Below, one piece after another: positions 34,631 to 41,652 of a stretch of DNA of 64,000 nt (the first letter of the stretch is position 1; each line of letters begins with the position of its first letter). Source of the DNA: Bog-473 sp963804055 (GTDB lineage: Bacteria > Actinomycetota > Acidimicrobiia > Acidimicrobiales > RAAP-2). Below the pieces are notes generated by a model, which did not search any database, was not told the DNA's origin, and saw nothing but the letters and a program-made list of their open reading frames with translations. The position numbers and the translations under genes were made by a program. The stretch lies in NCBI GenBank assembly GCA_963804055.1, contig CAWDOU010000007.1, positions 15,602-79,601 on the forward strand, written 5' to 3'.

Positions 34631-35779
34631 GTGCCTCACGACCGACGCTGCATCGTGGTGGGCGCCGGGCTCCTCGGCCTCGCCGGCGCGTGGGCACTGA
34701 CCCGACGGGGTTGGGACGTGCGCGTCCTGGAGGCAGCGGGGTCGCCGGGCCACATGCGTTCGGGTTCCAAGGGTGACGCGCGGATCTTTCGGCTCGGCTA
34801 CCCCGAACAGCACTACGTCGAAATGGCGCTGCGCGCCCGTGCCGGCTGGCACGACCTCGAGGCCGCCACGGGCCGGCAGCTGCTCCACCGCACCGGCCAG
34901 GTGACGTTCGGCGACGAGCAGGCGCTCCACGCCATCGCGACCGCTCTGGCGGCTGCGGGCGCGCCTGTCGACGAGATCCCGGCCGCGAGCGCCGCGCGGC
35001 GCTTTCCGGGGATCGCCACCACCGGCACGGTGCTCGTCGAAGCCGACTCGGGCGTCCTGTCCGCCGACCAGTGCCTCCACGCCCTCCGCCAGGCCGGCCG
35101 ATTCGACGTGCACACCAACACCAAGGTGACGTCACTGAGCCAGTCACCCGAAGCCGTGACCGTGGGGACCGCCGACGGCGCCGTCCTGCACGCGGACGTC
35201 GTCGTCGACACGGCCGGGCCGGCGTCGCTCGGGCTGTTGGACCTCGCGTCCCCTGCGGCCGCCCCGCCGTCCATCCCCCAGGTGGCCTATTTCGCAGCAC
35301 GGCGCGACGAGGGCATGCCCCCCGTCTTCATTGAGTGGGGCGACGACATGCTCTATGGCCTGCCGGTGCCCGGCGGCGGCCTCCACGCCGGGACCTACAA
35401 GGTCTCCCACCACACGCCGGGCCCGGCAGTGCAGGCGTTCGACCCGACCGACCCGGCTCCGCTCAATGCGGAGGATCCCGTACTCCTGGCGCACCTCACC
35501 GGCGCGGTGGCCCGCCTCCTCCCCGCCCTCCACCCGGTGCCCGTGGCCACCGAGCGTTGCGTCTACGACAACTCGGCGGACACCGACTTCATCCTCGACC
35601 GGGTCGGCCGTGTCGTCATCGGGTGCGGCACGAGTGGGCACGCCTTCAAGTTCGGGCCGGCGCTCGGGGAGTTGCTCGCCGACCTGGCCGAGGACCGGCG
35701 TCCGCCCGTCGACCTCACCCGCTTCGGCCTGCGCCGGAGCGCCTCGGCCCCCGACGGGGCCCCACCGGCCTCCCGGTAG
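34631..35779 (+). CDS. FAD-dependent amine oxidase, monomeric sarcosine oxidase-like
   Basis: 382 residues. The N-terminal dinucleotide fold is CIVVGAGLLGLAGAWALTRRG with the acidic end RVLEAAG. GSKGDARIFRLGY is the conserved flavin loop of sarcosine/N-methyltryptophan oxidases, and the C-terminus has RCVYDNSADTDFILDRVG, where the Cys occupies the position of the covalent flavin link in monomeric sarcosine oxidase, followed by GTSGHAFKFGPALGELLADL. It should oxidise an N-methyl or secondary amine to release formaldehyde or an imine plus peroxide. The substrate is unknown. The next gene begins 9 bases after its stop. Confidence 0.88.
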   Translation: MPHDRRCIVVGAGLLGLAGAWALTRRGWDVRVLEAAGSPGHMRSGSKGDARIFRLGYPEQHYVEMALRARAGWHDLEAATGRQLLHRTGQVTFGDEQALHAIATALAAAGAPVDEIPAASAARRFPGIATTGTVLVEADSGVLSADQCLHALRQAGRFDVHTNTKVTSLSQSPEAVTVGTADGAVLHADVVVDTAGPASLGLLDLASPAAAPPSIPQVAYFAARRDEGMPPVFIEWGDDMLYGLPVPGGGLHAGTYKVSHHTPGPAVQAFDPTDPAPLNAEDPVLLAHLTGAVARLLPALHPVPVATERCVYDNSADTDFILDRVGRVVIGCGTSGHAFKFGPALGELLADLAEDRRPPVDLTRFGLRRSASAPDGAPPASR

Positions 35780-35782
35780 GTT
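35777..35782 (+). promoter_or_regulatory. -10 element for DUF1697 gene
   Basis: TAGGTT overlaps the stop codon of the FAD enzyme and lies 6 bases before the GTG at 35789. Confidence 0.35.
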
Positions 35783-35788
35783 GCCGGT

Positions 35789-36328
35789 GTGCCCCGCTAT
35801 GTCGCCCTGCTCCGGAGTGTGAACGTCGCCGGGCACGGGCGCCTGGCCATGGACGAGCTCCGGGCCTCCTTCGACGCCCTCGGGTACACCGACGTCACGA
35901 CCTACATCCAGACGGGGAACGTGCTCTTCTCGACCGGATCGAAGAGTGAATCGGGCCTCGCAACCGCTCTCGAGCAGCGGCTGGCCGACGACTTCGGGGA
36001 CTCGCCGGCGGTGCTCATACGGAACGTGGCCGACCTGCGGCGCATCGTCGGGTCGAGCCCGTACGCGAAGAGGGGCGCCGACCCGGCGCGCCACCACGTG
36101 ACCTTTCTGGCGCAGCCCCCCTCGCAGGCCGCGCTCCATGCGCTGAGCCTCCCGAAGAGCGGCCGAGACGAGCTCGTCGTCGAGGGCAGGGAGGTCTACG
36201 TGCACACGCCGGACGGCTATGCCAACACGAAGTACACCGGCACCTTCCTTGAGCGCCGGCTCGGCGTGGTCACCACGACCCGGAACTGGAACACGGTGAC
36301 CAAGCTCGCCGACCTGGCCGCGCGCTGA
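35789..36328 (+). CDS. DUF1697 protein
   Basis: 179 residues. It begins RYVALLRSVNVAGHGRLAMD, the N-terminal signature of DUF1697, then LGYTDVTTYIQTGNVLFST and a C-terminus YANTKYTGTFLERRLGVV followed by TTRNWNTVTKLADLAA, also typical. The family is small, soluble, widespread in actinobacteria and without established function. It follows the FAD oxidase by 9 bases. A leaderless-type hexamer at the gene boundary could give it separate transcription. It converges on pilB. Confidence 0.9.
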   Translation: MPRYVALLRSVNVAGHGRLAMDELRASFDALGYTDVTTYIQTGNVLFSTGSKSESGLATALEQRLADDFGDSPAVLIRNVADLRRIVGSSPYAKRGADPARHHVTFLAQPPSQAALHALSLPKSGRDELVVEGREVYVHTPDGYANTKYTGTFLERRLGVVTTTRNWNTVTKLADLAAR

Positions 36329-36367
36329 ATCGCACAGCGAGACGGACGGAAGCCGGCCGGGACCCAG

Positions 36368-38203
36368 TTACATGGCGTAGACGCTGCGGATGACCTCGGA
36401 GATGGTGGTGGTGTCCTCGACGACCAGCCTGATGGCCTCGTCGCGCAGGGACCGCATGCCCTGCTTCTCGGCCTGCCGCCGCAGCTCGTCCTGCGTCGCC
36501 CAGCCGACGATGAGCCGCTTGATCTCCGGGGTCATCTGGAGCAGCTCGTAGACACCGATCCGATCGAGGTAGCCGGTGTGCCCGCAGTAGTTGCAGCCGG
36601 CCCCGATGGCGAACTCGGTCTTGACCGGACCGCCGCACTCCTCGTAGAAGCTGAGCTCCTCCTTGGTCGGCGTGTACGCGGTCTTGCACGACGGGCAGAT
36701 ACGCCGGAGAAGGCGCTGCCCGACGACGGCCAGGACGGAGGAGGCGATCAGGAACGACTCGATCCCCATGTCGAGGAACCGGTGCAGGGCCGAGACGGAG
36801 TCGTTCCCGTGCAGGGACGAGAGGACGAAGTGCCCGGTCAGGGCGGACTGCACCGCGATACGAGCGGTCTCGACGTCACGGATCTCACCGACGAGGATCA
36901 CATCGGGGTCCTGGCGCAGGATCGACTTCAAACCACTGGCGAAGGTCAGGCCGGCCTGTTCGTTGGTCTGGATCTGGTTGATCTTGGGAAAGACGAACTC
37001 GACCGGGTCCTCAATGGTCATGACGTTGCGCGAGCGGTCGCTGACCTCCGTGAGGGTGGCATAGAGCGTGGTCGTCTTGCCGCTCCCCGTCGGACCGGCA
37101 CACAGCACCATCCCGAAGGGCGCCCGCACCAGGCGGGAATAGGTCTCGTGGGTGTCGACCGGCATGCCGAGGTCGTTGAGGCGGAGCACGGAACGGTTCT
37201 TGTCCAGGATTCGCATGACGCACTTCTCGCCCCAGATGGTGGCGACGGTCGCGACGCGGACGTCGGTGTCCTTGCCGTCGATCGTGGTGGTGAACTGGCC
37301 GTCCTGCGAGCGCCGCTTCTCGACGATGTTGATCTCGGCCAGGATCTTGATCCGGCTGATCAGCCCGACGCCCATGGAGCTCGGGAGCTCCAGCACGTCC
37401 TTGAGGGCGCCGTCGATGCGGAAGCGGACGTAGATCACGTCCTGCGACGGCTCAATGTGCACATCGGACGCCCGGTCGCGCACGGCCTGGGTCAAGATGT
37501 TGTCGACCACCTGCACGACCGGTGCGTTCTCCGAGACGACGGTCGTCTCCTGCGTCTCGACCACGGGGCGCTTGCGGGTGGTCTCGACCGCCTCGAAGGC
37601 CTGGACGAGCTTGCCGACGCTGTCGATGGCCTGGTAGCTGTGGTCGATCGCCCAACGGATGTCGGTCATGGGCGCCAGCGAGAGGCGGACCTGCTGCCCG
37701 CTGACGTCGGACAACAGGAAGCGGAGCTCGTCACTCGGCTGAGCCACCGCCACATGCAGCCCGTCGCCATCGACGCGGAGCGGGATGGCGAGGTTCTCGC
37801 GGGCCACCTCCGCCGGCACGAGCGCCAGCGCCGACGGCTCGGGCGTGTCGCGCCGGAGGTCGGTCACCGGCATGCCGAAGAAGTCAGCCAGGGCTCCGGC
37901 CAGTCCGCGCTCGTCCAGGGCGCCGATGTCGACCAGGGCTTCGCCGAGCTTCTTGCCGGACTCGGCTTGCGACTTGAGGGCCGCTGCCACCTGGCTCTCC
38001 GTCACGACGCCGCGTGAGACCAGCACATGGCCCAGGCGGCCCTTCGTCGGCGACGTGTCCACGGGAGGCGCCGTGAAGGCCACCGGCGTGTCGAGTGCGT
38101 CCGCCTCCGAGAACGGCCCCAACTCCGGACCGTCCTCGCGCTCGAGCGTCAGAGTGCCGCCCTCGGGCTCCGTCTCGCCGTCGTCCTTACGTCGGATTCT
38201 CAT
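36368..38203 (-). CDS. pilB: Type IV pilus assembly ATPase PilB (GspE family)
   Basis: 611 residues from the ATG at 38203. An MshEN domain spans about 56-165 (RLGHVLVSRGVVTESQVAAA, LADFFGMPVTDLRRDTPEP). The motor domain has Walker A GPTGSGKTTT (370-379), the Asp box, Walker B QDPDVILVGEIRD (431-443) and the His box LSSLHGNDSVSALHR. Four Cys in CPSCKTAY and CNYCGHTG (503, 506, 537, 540) form the zinc site of extension ATPases. It would drive pilin polymerisation at the inner membrane. No pilC, pilT or pilin gene is adjacent, so it is an orphan here. MshEN domains often bind cyclic di-GMP. An upstream ATG near 38270 overlaps the predicted -10 and was rejected. Confidence 0.95.
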   Translation of the reverse strand: MRIRRKDDGETEPEGGTLTLEREDGPELGPFSEADALDTPVAFTAPPVDTSPTKGRLGHVLVSRGVVTESQVAAALKSQAESGKKLGEALVDIGALDERGLAGALADFFGMPVTDLRRDTPEPSALALVPAEVARENLAIPLRVDGDGLHVAVAQPSDELRFLLSDVSGQQVRLSLAPMTDIRWAIDHSYQAIDSVGKLVQAFEAVETTRKRPVVETQETTVVSENAPVVQVVDNILTQAVRDRASDVHIEPSQDVIYVRFRIDGALKDVLELPSSMGVGLISRIKILAEINIVEKRRSQDGQFTTTIDGKDTDVRVATVATIWGEKCVMRILDKNRSVLRLNDLGMPVDTHETYSRLVRAPFGMVLCAGPTGSGKTTTLYATLTEVSDRSRNVMTIEDPVEFVFPKINQIQTNEQAGLTFASGLKSILRQDPDVILVGEIRDVETARIAVQSALTGHFVLSSLHGNDSVSALHRFLDMGIESFLIASSVLAVVGQRLLRRICPSCKTAYTPTKEELSFYEECGGPVKTEFAIGAGCNYCGHTGYLDRIGVYELLQMTPEIKRLIVGWATQDELRRQAEKQGMRSLRDEAIRLVVEDTTTISEVIRSVYAM

Positions 38204-38268
38204 AGTGACAGCGCGGGTCGAGGTAGCAGCTCTTGTCGCCGATTCCGCCCGCTCTCCTTGTGTCTCCA

Positions 38269-38296
38269 TTGTCGGCGTGAAACCCGGCCCACTTGA
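38269..38296 (-). promoter_or_regulatory. Sigma-28-like promoter of pilB
   Basis: On the minus strand TCAAGTGG (38296-38289), a 12-base spacer and GCCGACAA (38276-38269). The GCCGAcAA block resembles the GCCGATAA -10 of FliA/WhiG-type promoters. The leader to the ATG at 38203 would be about 60 bases and contains AAGGAGAGCGG. The same arrangement occurs at 38701-38728. Confidence 0.5.
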
Positions 38297-38456
38297 GCAC
38301 GGGAACCGTGGTGCCCGGGCACGAACCGGGCCTCGAAACACGGCTGGCGCAGGCCGCCTCCCGGTCCACCGCCCCGGAAAGCGTCACCCGTCGCGGAGGA
38401 GGCGGGGCGGGACGACCCGCCGGACCGTTCCGGGCCGCGGTGCGGTCAGGAAGGAC

Positions 38457-38633
38457 TCAATCCCACGTCAGGGGTGGTGCGGTGCGCGTGGGAAGCGGCT
38501 CGAAGGCGACGAGTGGCTTCCGGCCCCGCTCGGTCTCCGGCGAGGGGACGACCTCCGCCCTCTCCTGGCGTGCCTCGGCCCCGACCTCGCTGCTGCGCTG
38601 CTTCGTGGTGCGGTGATGCGTTCGTGTCTGCAT
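38457..38633 (-). CDS. Small uncharacterised protein, 58 residues
   Basis: Short, hydrophilic and charged: it begins MQTRTHHRTTKQRSSEVGAE, continues ARQERAEVVPSPETERGRKP and ends FEPLPTRTAPPLTWD. No membrane segment, Cys or family is recognised. GAGAG lies 8-9 bases before the ATG at 38633. Support comes mainly from the promoter and leader block upstream (38701-38728), which closely matches that of pilB, the next gene in the same direction 254 bases downstream. It could be a regulator or accessory protein expressed with the pilus ATPase; equally it might be a non-coding leader. Confidence 0.45.
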   Translation of the reverse strand: MQTRTHHRTTKQRSSEVGAEARQERAEVVPSPETERGRKPLVAFEPLPTRTAPPLTWD

Positions 38634-38700
38634 GGTCGTCTCTCGCAGGGATGGCGCGGCACGATCCGTGCCGCGCTCCAGCCGCTCTCCTTCTCGCGCG

Positions 38701-38728
38701 ATGTCGGCACGTGAAACCGTGCGCTTGA
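38701..38728 (-). promoter_or_regulatory. Sigma-28-like promoter of the small gene
   Basis: On the minus strand TCAAGCGC (38728-38721), a 12-base spacer and GCCGACAT (38708-38701). The spacer contains GGTTTCACG, also in the pilB promoter, and AAGGAGAGCGG follows about 10 bases after the -10 in both leaders. Confidence 0.5.
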
Positions 38729-38764
38729 GGTGGGCATCCCCGGCCGCCTCACCCCAGCGGCGCA

Positions 38765-38818
38765 GGTTCGGGCACCGCCCTAGAAGTAGATGGTTCGGGC
38801 ACCGCCCTAGAAGTAGAT
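38765..38818. repeat. Perfect 27-base tandem duplication at the cysM 3-prime end
   Basis: Two head-to-tail copies (38765-38791, 38792-38818) of a unit starting GGTTCGGGCACCGCCCTAGA. The copy at 38792-38818 includes the last codons and stop of cysM on the minus strand, so the end of the gene (ATC TAC TTC TAG) is repeated just downstream of itself. Confidence 0.92.
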
Positions 38819-39775
38819 GATCTCCTTGGCCCGCTCGGTGACCTCGTCGAGATCGTCCGTCCAGGCCCCGGTGGAGAGGTACTTCCAGCCGCCGTCCGCC
38901 GACACGACCACGATGGAGGCCGCCTCGCCCTCCGGCAGCGCCAGCGCGCACTTGACGGCGCCGGCCAGGGCCGCCCCCGTCGAGATGCCGGCGAAGATCC
39001 CCACCTCGGTCAGGCGCCGCGTCCACTCGATGGACTCCCGGGGCCGGACGACCGTCTTGCGGTCCAGCAGCTCGGCACCCCCGAGGTTCTCGAAGATGGG
39101 CGGGATGTAGCCGTCGTCGAGGTTGCGCAGCCCGTCGACCATCTCACCGGCCGGGGGCTCGACCGCCCAGATCTGCACCGACCGGCCCAGCTTCTCGCGC
39201 AGGAAGCGACCGACGCCGAGCAGGGTCCCCGACGTCCCGAGGCCCGCCACGAAGTGCGTGATGCCCGGGCAGTCGCGCAGGATCTCGGGCCCGGTCCCCT
39301 CGTAGTGCGCCTTGGGGTTGGCCGGGTTGCCGTACTGGTACAGGAAGACCCACTCGGGGTGTTCCTCGGCCAGGCCGCGCGCCATGCGCACGGCGCCGTT
39401 GGAGCCCTCGCTGCCCGGCGACTCGATGATCTCGGCCCCCCACAACTCCAGGAGCTGGCGGCGCTCGACCGAGACGTTCGTCGGCATCACCACCTTGAGG
39501 GTGTAGCCCTTCACCTTGCACACCATGGCGAGGCCGATGCCCGTGTTGCCCGAGGTCGGCTCCATCAGCACCTGGTCCGGCTTGCCCGGCACCAGGACGC
39601 CGGACCGCTCGGCCTCTTCGACCAGCGAGAGTGCCACCCGGTCCTTGACCGACCCCCCGGGGTTCTGCCCCTCGAGCTTCATGAAGATGCGCGCCGCCGG
39701 GTTCGGGCTGAGCGCGCTGATGTCGATGAGTGGCGTGTTGCCGATGAGGTCGAGGACCGAGGCGTACAGGGTCAT
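38807..39775 (-). CDS. cysM: CysO-dependent cysteine synthase (CysM type)
   Basis: 322 residues. PLP Lys44 is in NPGGSVKDRVALS, the substrate loop TSGNTG at 74-79, and the phosphate cup GLGTSGTLLG near 180. The ~320-residue length and the C-terminal extension (GGWKYLSTGAWTDDLDE) agree with mycobacterial CysM, which takes O-phosphoserine and the CysO thiocarboxylate. The neighbours support this: cysO ends 37 bases upstream and mec lies beyond. The product CysO-Cys would be cleaved by Mec+ to free cysteine, an oxidant-resistant route. The stop is inside a 27-base tandem repeat. Confidence 0.93.
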   Translation of the reverse strand: MTLYASVLDLIGNTPLIDISALSPNPAARIFMKLEGQNPGGSVKDRVALSLVEEAERSGVLVPGKPDQVLMEPTSGNTGIGLAMVCKVKGYTLKVVMPTNVSVERRQLLELWGAEIIESPGSEGSNGAVRMARGLAEEHPEWVFLYQYGNPANPKAHYEGTGPEILRDCPGITHFVAGLGTSGTLLGVGRFLREKLGRSVQIWAVEPPAGEMVDGLRNLDDGYIPPIFENLGGAELLDRKTVVRPRESIEWTRRLTEVGIFAGISTGAALAGAVKCALALPEGEAASIVVVSADGGWKYLSTGAWTDDLDEVTERAKEIIYF

Positions 39776-39812
39776 GGCGGGAACCGCGTCGTGGCGAGGC
39801 GCTCGGAGGGCC

Positions 39813-40088
39813 TCAGCCGCCGGCCACGGCGGGCAGGATGGAGACCTCGGCACCGTCGGCGACCGGCGTGTCGAGGCCCTGCAGGTACCGCACGTCATCG
39901 TCGTTGACGTAGATGTTCACGAACTTGTGCAGGGCGCCATCCTCCGTGAGCACCTGGCCGGCCATGCCCGGGTACTCGGCGACGAGCTTCGAGAGCACCT
40001 CGCCGATGGTGGCCCCGTCCACGCTCACGACGGAGGATCCCCCGGCTTGGTTGCGCAGGACGGTCGGTAGGCGGACTTCGACGGCCAC
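39813..40088 (-). CDS. cysO: Sulfur carrier protein CysO (MoaD/ThiS family)
   Basis: 91 residues from the GTG at 40088, which follows GAGGAGG by 4 bases. EVRLPTVLRNQAGGSSVVS is the ubiquitin-like beta-grasp start, ALHKFVNIYVNDDDVRYLQG the central strand and turn, and the protein ends DGAEVSILPAVAGG with the di-glycine that is adenylated and thiocarboxylated. It donates sulfur to CysM. Activation needs a MoeZ/ThiF-like enzyme that is not in this window. Confidence 0.93.
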   Translation of the reverse strand: MAVEVRLPTVLRNQAGGSSVVSVDGATIGEVLSKLVAEYPGMAGQVLTEDGALHKFVNIYVNDDDVRYLQGLDTPVADGAEVSILPAVAGG

Positions 40089-40172
40089 GGGGCCTCCTCG
40101 GTGAGTGTCGGACGGCGCACCGGCCACGCCCGCGGGCTGGCCGGTCGATTGTTGACTGATTCGGTAACGATT

Positions 40173-40631
40173 CTACAAGGGAGCGGGACCGGACCCCCAC
40201 CCGGGCGGATCCTGCCCGGGGGCCTCGAGGCCGGGCACCTCGACCGGCTCCTCGGTGATGGTGCCCTCGCGGATCAGGTAGCTCCGCACGACGGGGAGGG
40301 TGTCGCGCAGCGAGACGAGCACGTAGTGCCAGCCCGGATCGCCGGCCTGGGCCACGTCGGTCGGCGAGGGATAGGCGTCGGTGTGGGTGTGCGAGTGGAA
40401 GACGCCCATGATGTCCGCCCCGAGCTCCTGGGCCGCCCGGTCGACCCGGAGCATCTCCTTGGGGTCGATCTCGTAGACCATGGCCGAGGCCGCCGCGTTG
40501 GCGGTGACGAAGAGGTGGGTCGCCTCGTCGCCCCCGTACGGCCCGACCAGGAGGCCGCACGCCTCGTCGGGCAGACCGGTGAGGCAGTGCGCCACCATGT
40601 CCATGTAGATGGAGCGGGAGAGGCGAAGCAC
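40173..40631 (-). CDS. mec: CysO-cysteine peptidase Mec+ (JAMM metalloprotease)
   Basis: 152 residues, GTG start. Glu23 in LPDEACGLLVG and the JAMM zinc motif HSHTHTDAYPSPTD (H79, H81, S89, D92) are intact. In Mycobacterium this enzyme releases cysteine from the C-terminus of CysO. It is the first gene of the mec-cysO-cysM set; an 84-base gap before cysO contains an AT-rich stretch (about 40145-40180) that could hold a second promoter. Its -10, TACCCT, overlaps that of smpB on the other strand. Confidence 0.92.
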   Translation of the reverse strand: MLRLSRSIYMDMVAHCLTGLPDEACGLLVGPYGGDEATHLFVTANAAASAMVYEIDPKEMLRVDRAAQELGADIMGVFHSHTHTDAYPSPTDVAQAGDPGWHYVLVSLRDTLPVVRSYLIREGTITEEPVEVPGLEAPGQDPPGWGSGPAPL

Positions 40632-40637
40632 CCACGA

Positions 40638-40647
40638 AGGGTACCCT
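40638..40647. promoter_or_regulatory. Palindromic overlapping -10 pair for mec and smpB
   Basis: AGGGTACCCT reads TACCCT on both strands. On the minus strand TACCCT lies 6 bases before the mec GTG; on the plus strand it lies 10 bases before the smpB ATG. The two hexamers share the central TA. Confidence 0.5.
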
Positions 40648-40657
40648 CGTACCCCTC

Positions 40658-41182
40658 ATGGCCAGGGCGAAGAAGCAGATCGCCAAGCGGGCGGCCGCCC
40701 GCGAGGACCGCAGTGGCGACCGCACCGTCGCCACCAACCGGCGCGCCCGGCGTGAGTACGAATTCCTCGAGACGTTCGAGGCCGGCATCGTCCTGCAGGG
40801 CTCCGAGGTGAAGTCCCTCCGGGAGGGCAAGGCCCAGCTCAGCGAGGCATACGCCCGGGTCGACGACGGGGAGCTCTGGCTCTTCCAGCTCCACATCCCG
40901 CCCTGGCAGTTCGCCACCGGGGTGGGCGCCCACGACCCGGACCGCAAGCGCAAGTTGCTGATGCACCGGTCCCAGATCGACGAGCTCATGGGCAAGACCC
41001 AGCAGCAGTCGCTGACGCTGATCCCGGCCTCGCTGTACTTCCGCGACGGCAAGGCGAAGGTCCAGCTCGCCCTGGCCAAGGGACGCCGGCTCTACGACAA
41101 GCGCAACGTGATCATGGCCCGGGACGCCGAGCGTGAGGTCGCCCGGGCGACCAAGGAGATGGGCCGCTGGGGCGGCGAGTAA
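40658..41182 (+). CDS. smpB: SsrA-binding protein SmpB
   Basis: 174 residues. TNRRARREYEFLETFEAGIV is the family N-terminus, LQGSEVKSLREGKAQLSEAY the RNA-binding core and LYDKRNVIMARDAEREV close to the end (KRxxIxxRDxxR). It binds tmRNA and brings it to stalled ribosomes. The tmRNA gene begins 84 bases downstream with its own promoter, the usual smpB-ssrA order. The first 25 residues are basic and Ala-rich. Divergent from mec across 26 bases. Confidence 0.96.
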   Translation: MARAKKQIAKRAAAREDRSGDRTVATNRRARREYEFLETFEAGIVLQGSEVKSLREGKAQLSEAYARVDDGELWLFQLHIPPWQFATGVGAHDPDRKRKLLMHRSQIDELMGKTQQQSLTLIPASLYFRDGKAKVQLALAKGRRLYDKRNVIMARDAEREVARATKEMGRWGGE

Positions 41183-41198
41183 CCCCTGCTTGCAGGCG

Positions 41199-41227
41199 TT
41201 TCCGACGCACCTCCGATCCCCTAGAAT
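41199..41227 (+). promoter_or_regulatory. tmRNA promoter
   Basis: TTTCCG (41199-41204), 17 bases, TAGAAT (41222-41227). Transcription would begin near 41234, giving a ~33-base 5-prime leader, containing a CTGGTC/GACCAG hairpin, to be removed by RNase P. Confidence 0.6.
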
Positions 41228-41266
41228 GGACGACCTGGTCACACCGACCAGTGGAGTCCCAGACAT

Positions 41267-41614
41267 GGGGGTGATTGGTTTCGACTTCGGTCGTCAAGGT
41301 AGGAGAAGCGAGCCGTGGTCTCCGGAACCACGTTAAAGAGCCGGAACCAAAAACAAACGCCGAGCCTCAGCTCGCGATCGCTGCTTAAGTAGCGACGTCC
41401 AGCCGGTCCCCGCCCTACGGATCGGATCTTGGGCGTCATTCAGTAGGGCTTACTCAGTGGCTCACACCAACTGATCACTGAGGAAACTTTCGTTGGTTAC
41501 GGGGTGGCACTGCCGGCCGGCAGAAGTGCCACCCCCGACAACCTGATGTCGGCTGCGCTCGGAGAAGGCCTACTGCGGCTCCGGAGGACGCGGGTTCAAT
41601 TCCCGCCACCTCCA
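41267..41614 (+). ncRNA. ssrA: Transfer-messenger RNA (SsrA)
   Basis: 348 bases. The 5-prime GGGGGTG pairs with CACCTCC at 41607-41613 (one G-U), the discriminator is A at 41614, and GGTTCAATTCCC is the T arm. TTCGACTTCGGTCGTCAAGG follows the 5-prime end as in other one-piece tmRNAs. By alignment in memory with the M. tuberculosis form, the resume codon is GCC at 41359 and the tag reads AEPQLAIAA, stop at 41386-41388, giving nine encoded residues. CCA is not encoded. The open frames across it on both strands are artefacts. Confidence 0.95.
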
Positions 41615-41652
41615 AGAGTTCTCACGCGGCAGTGTGAGGACTGTTGGAGGTG
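41607..41652. repeat. Large inverted repeat starting in the tmRNA acceptor stem
   Basis: CACCTCCA (41607-41614, the tmRNA 3-prime end) is matched by TGGAGGTG (41645-41652), with an inner CTCAC/GTGAG stem between. It may be a terminator that recruits the acceptor strand, or a remnant of an integration site. Confidence 0.55.

Noticed and set aside
38204..38276. Cyclic di-GMP riboswitch in the pilB leader
   Set aside because: The leader lacks the conserved GEMM core (such as GCAAACC and GGGACGCAAAGCC elements) and is too short; a shared promoter explains the similarity better.
38204..38341. Longer PilB starting at the ATG near 38270 or upstream
   Set aside because: The extra residues overlap the predicted promoter, are low in similarity to any PilB and lack a ribosome binding site.
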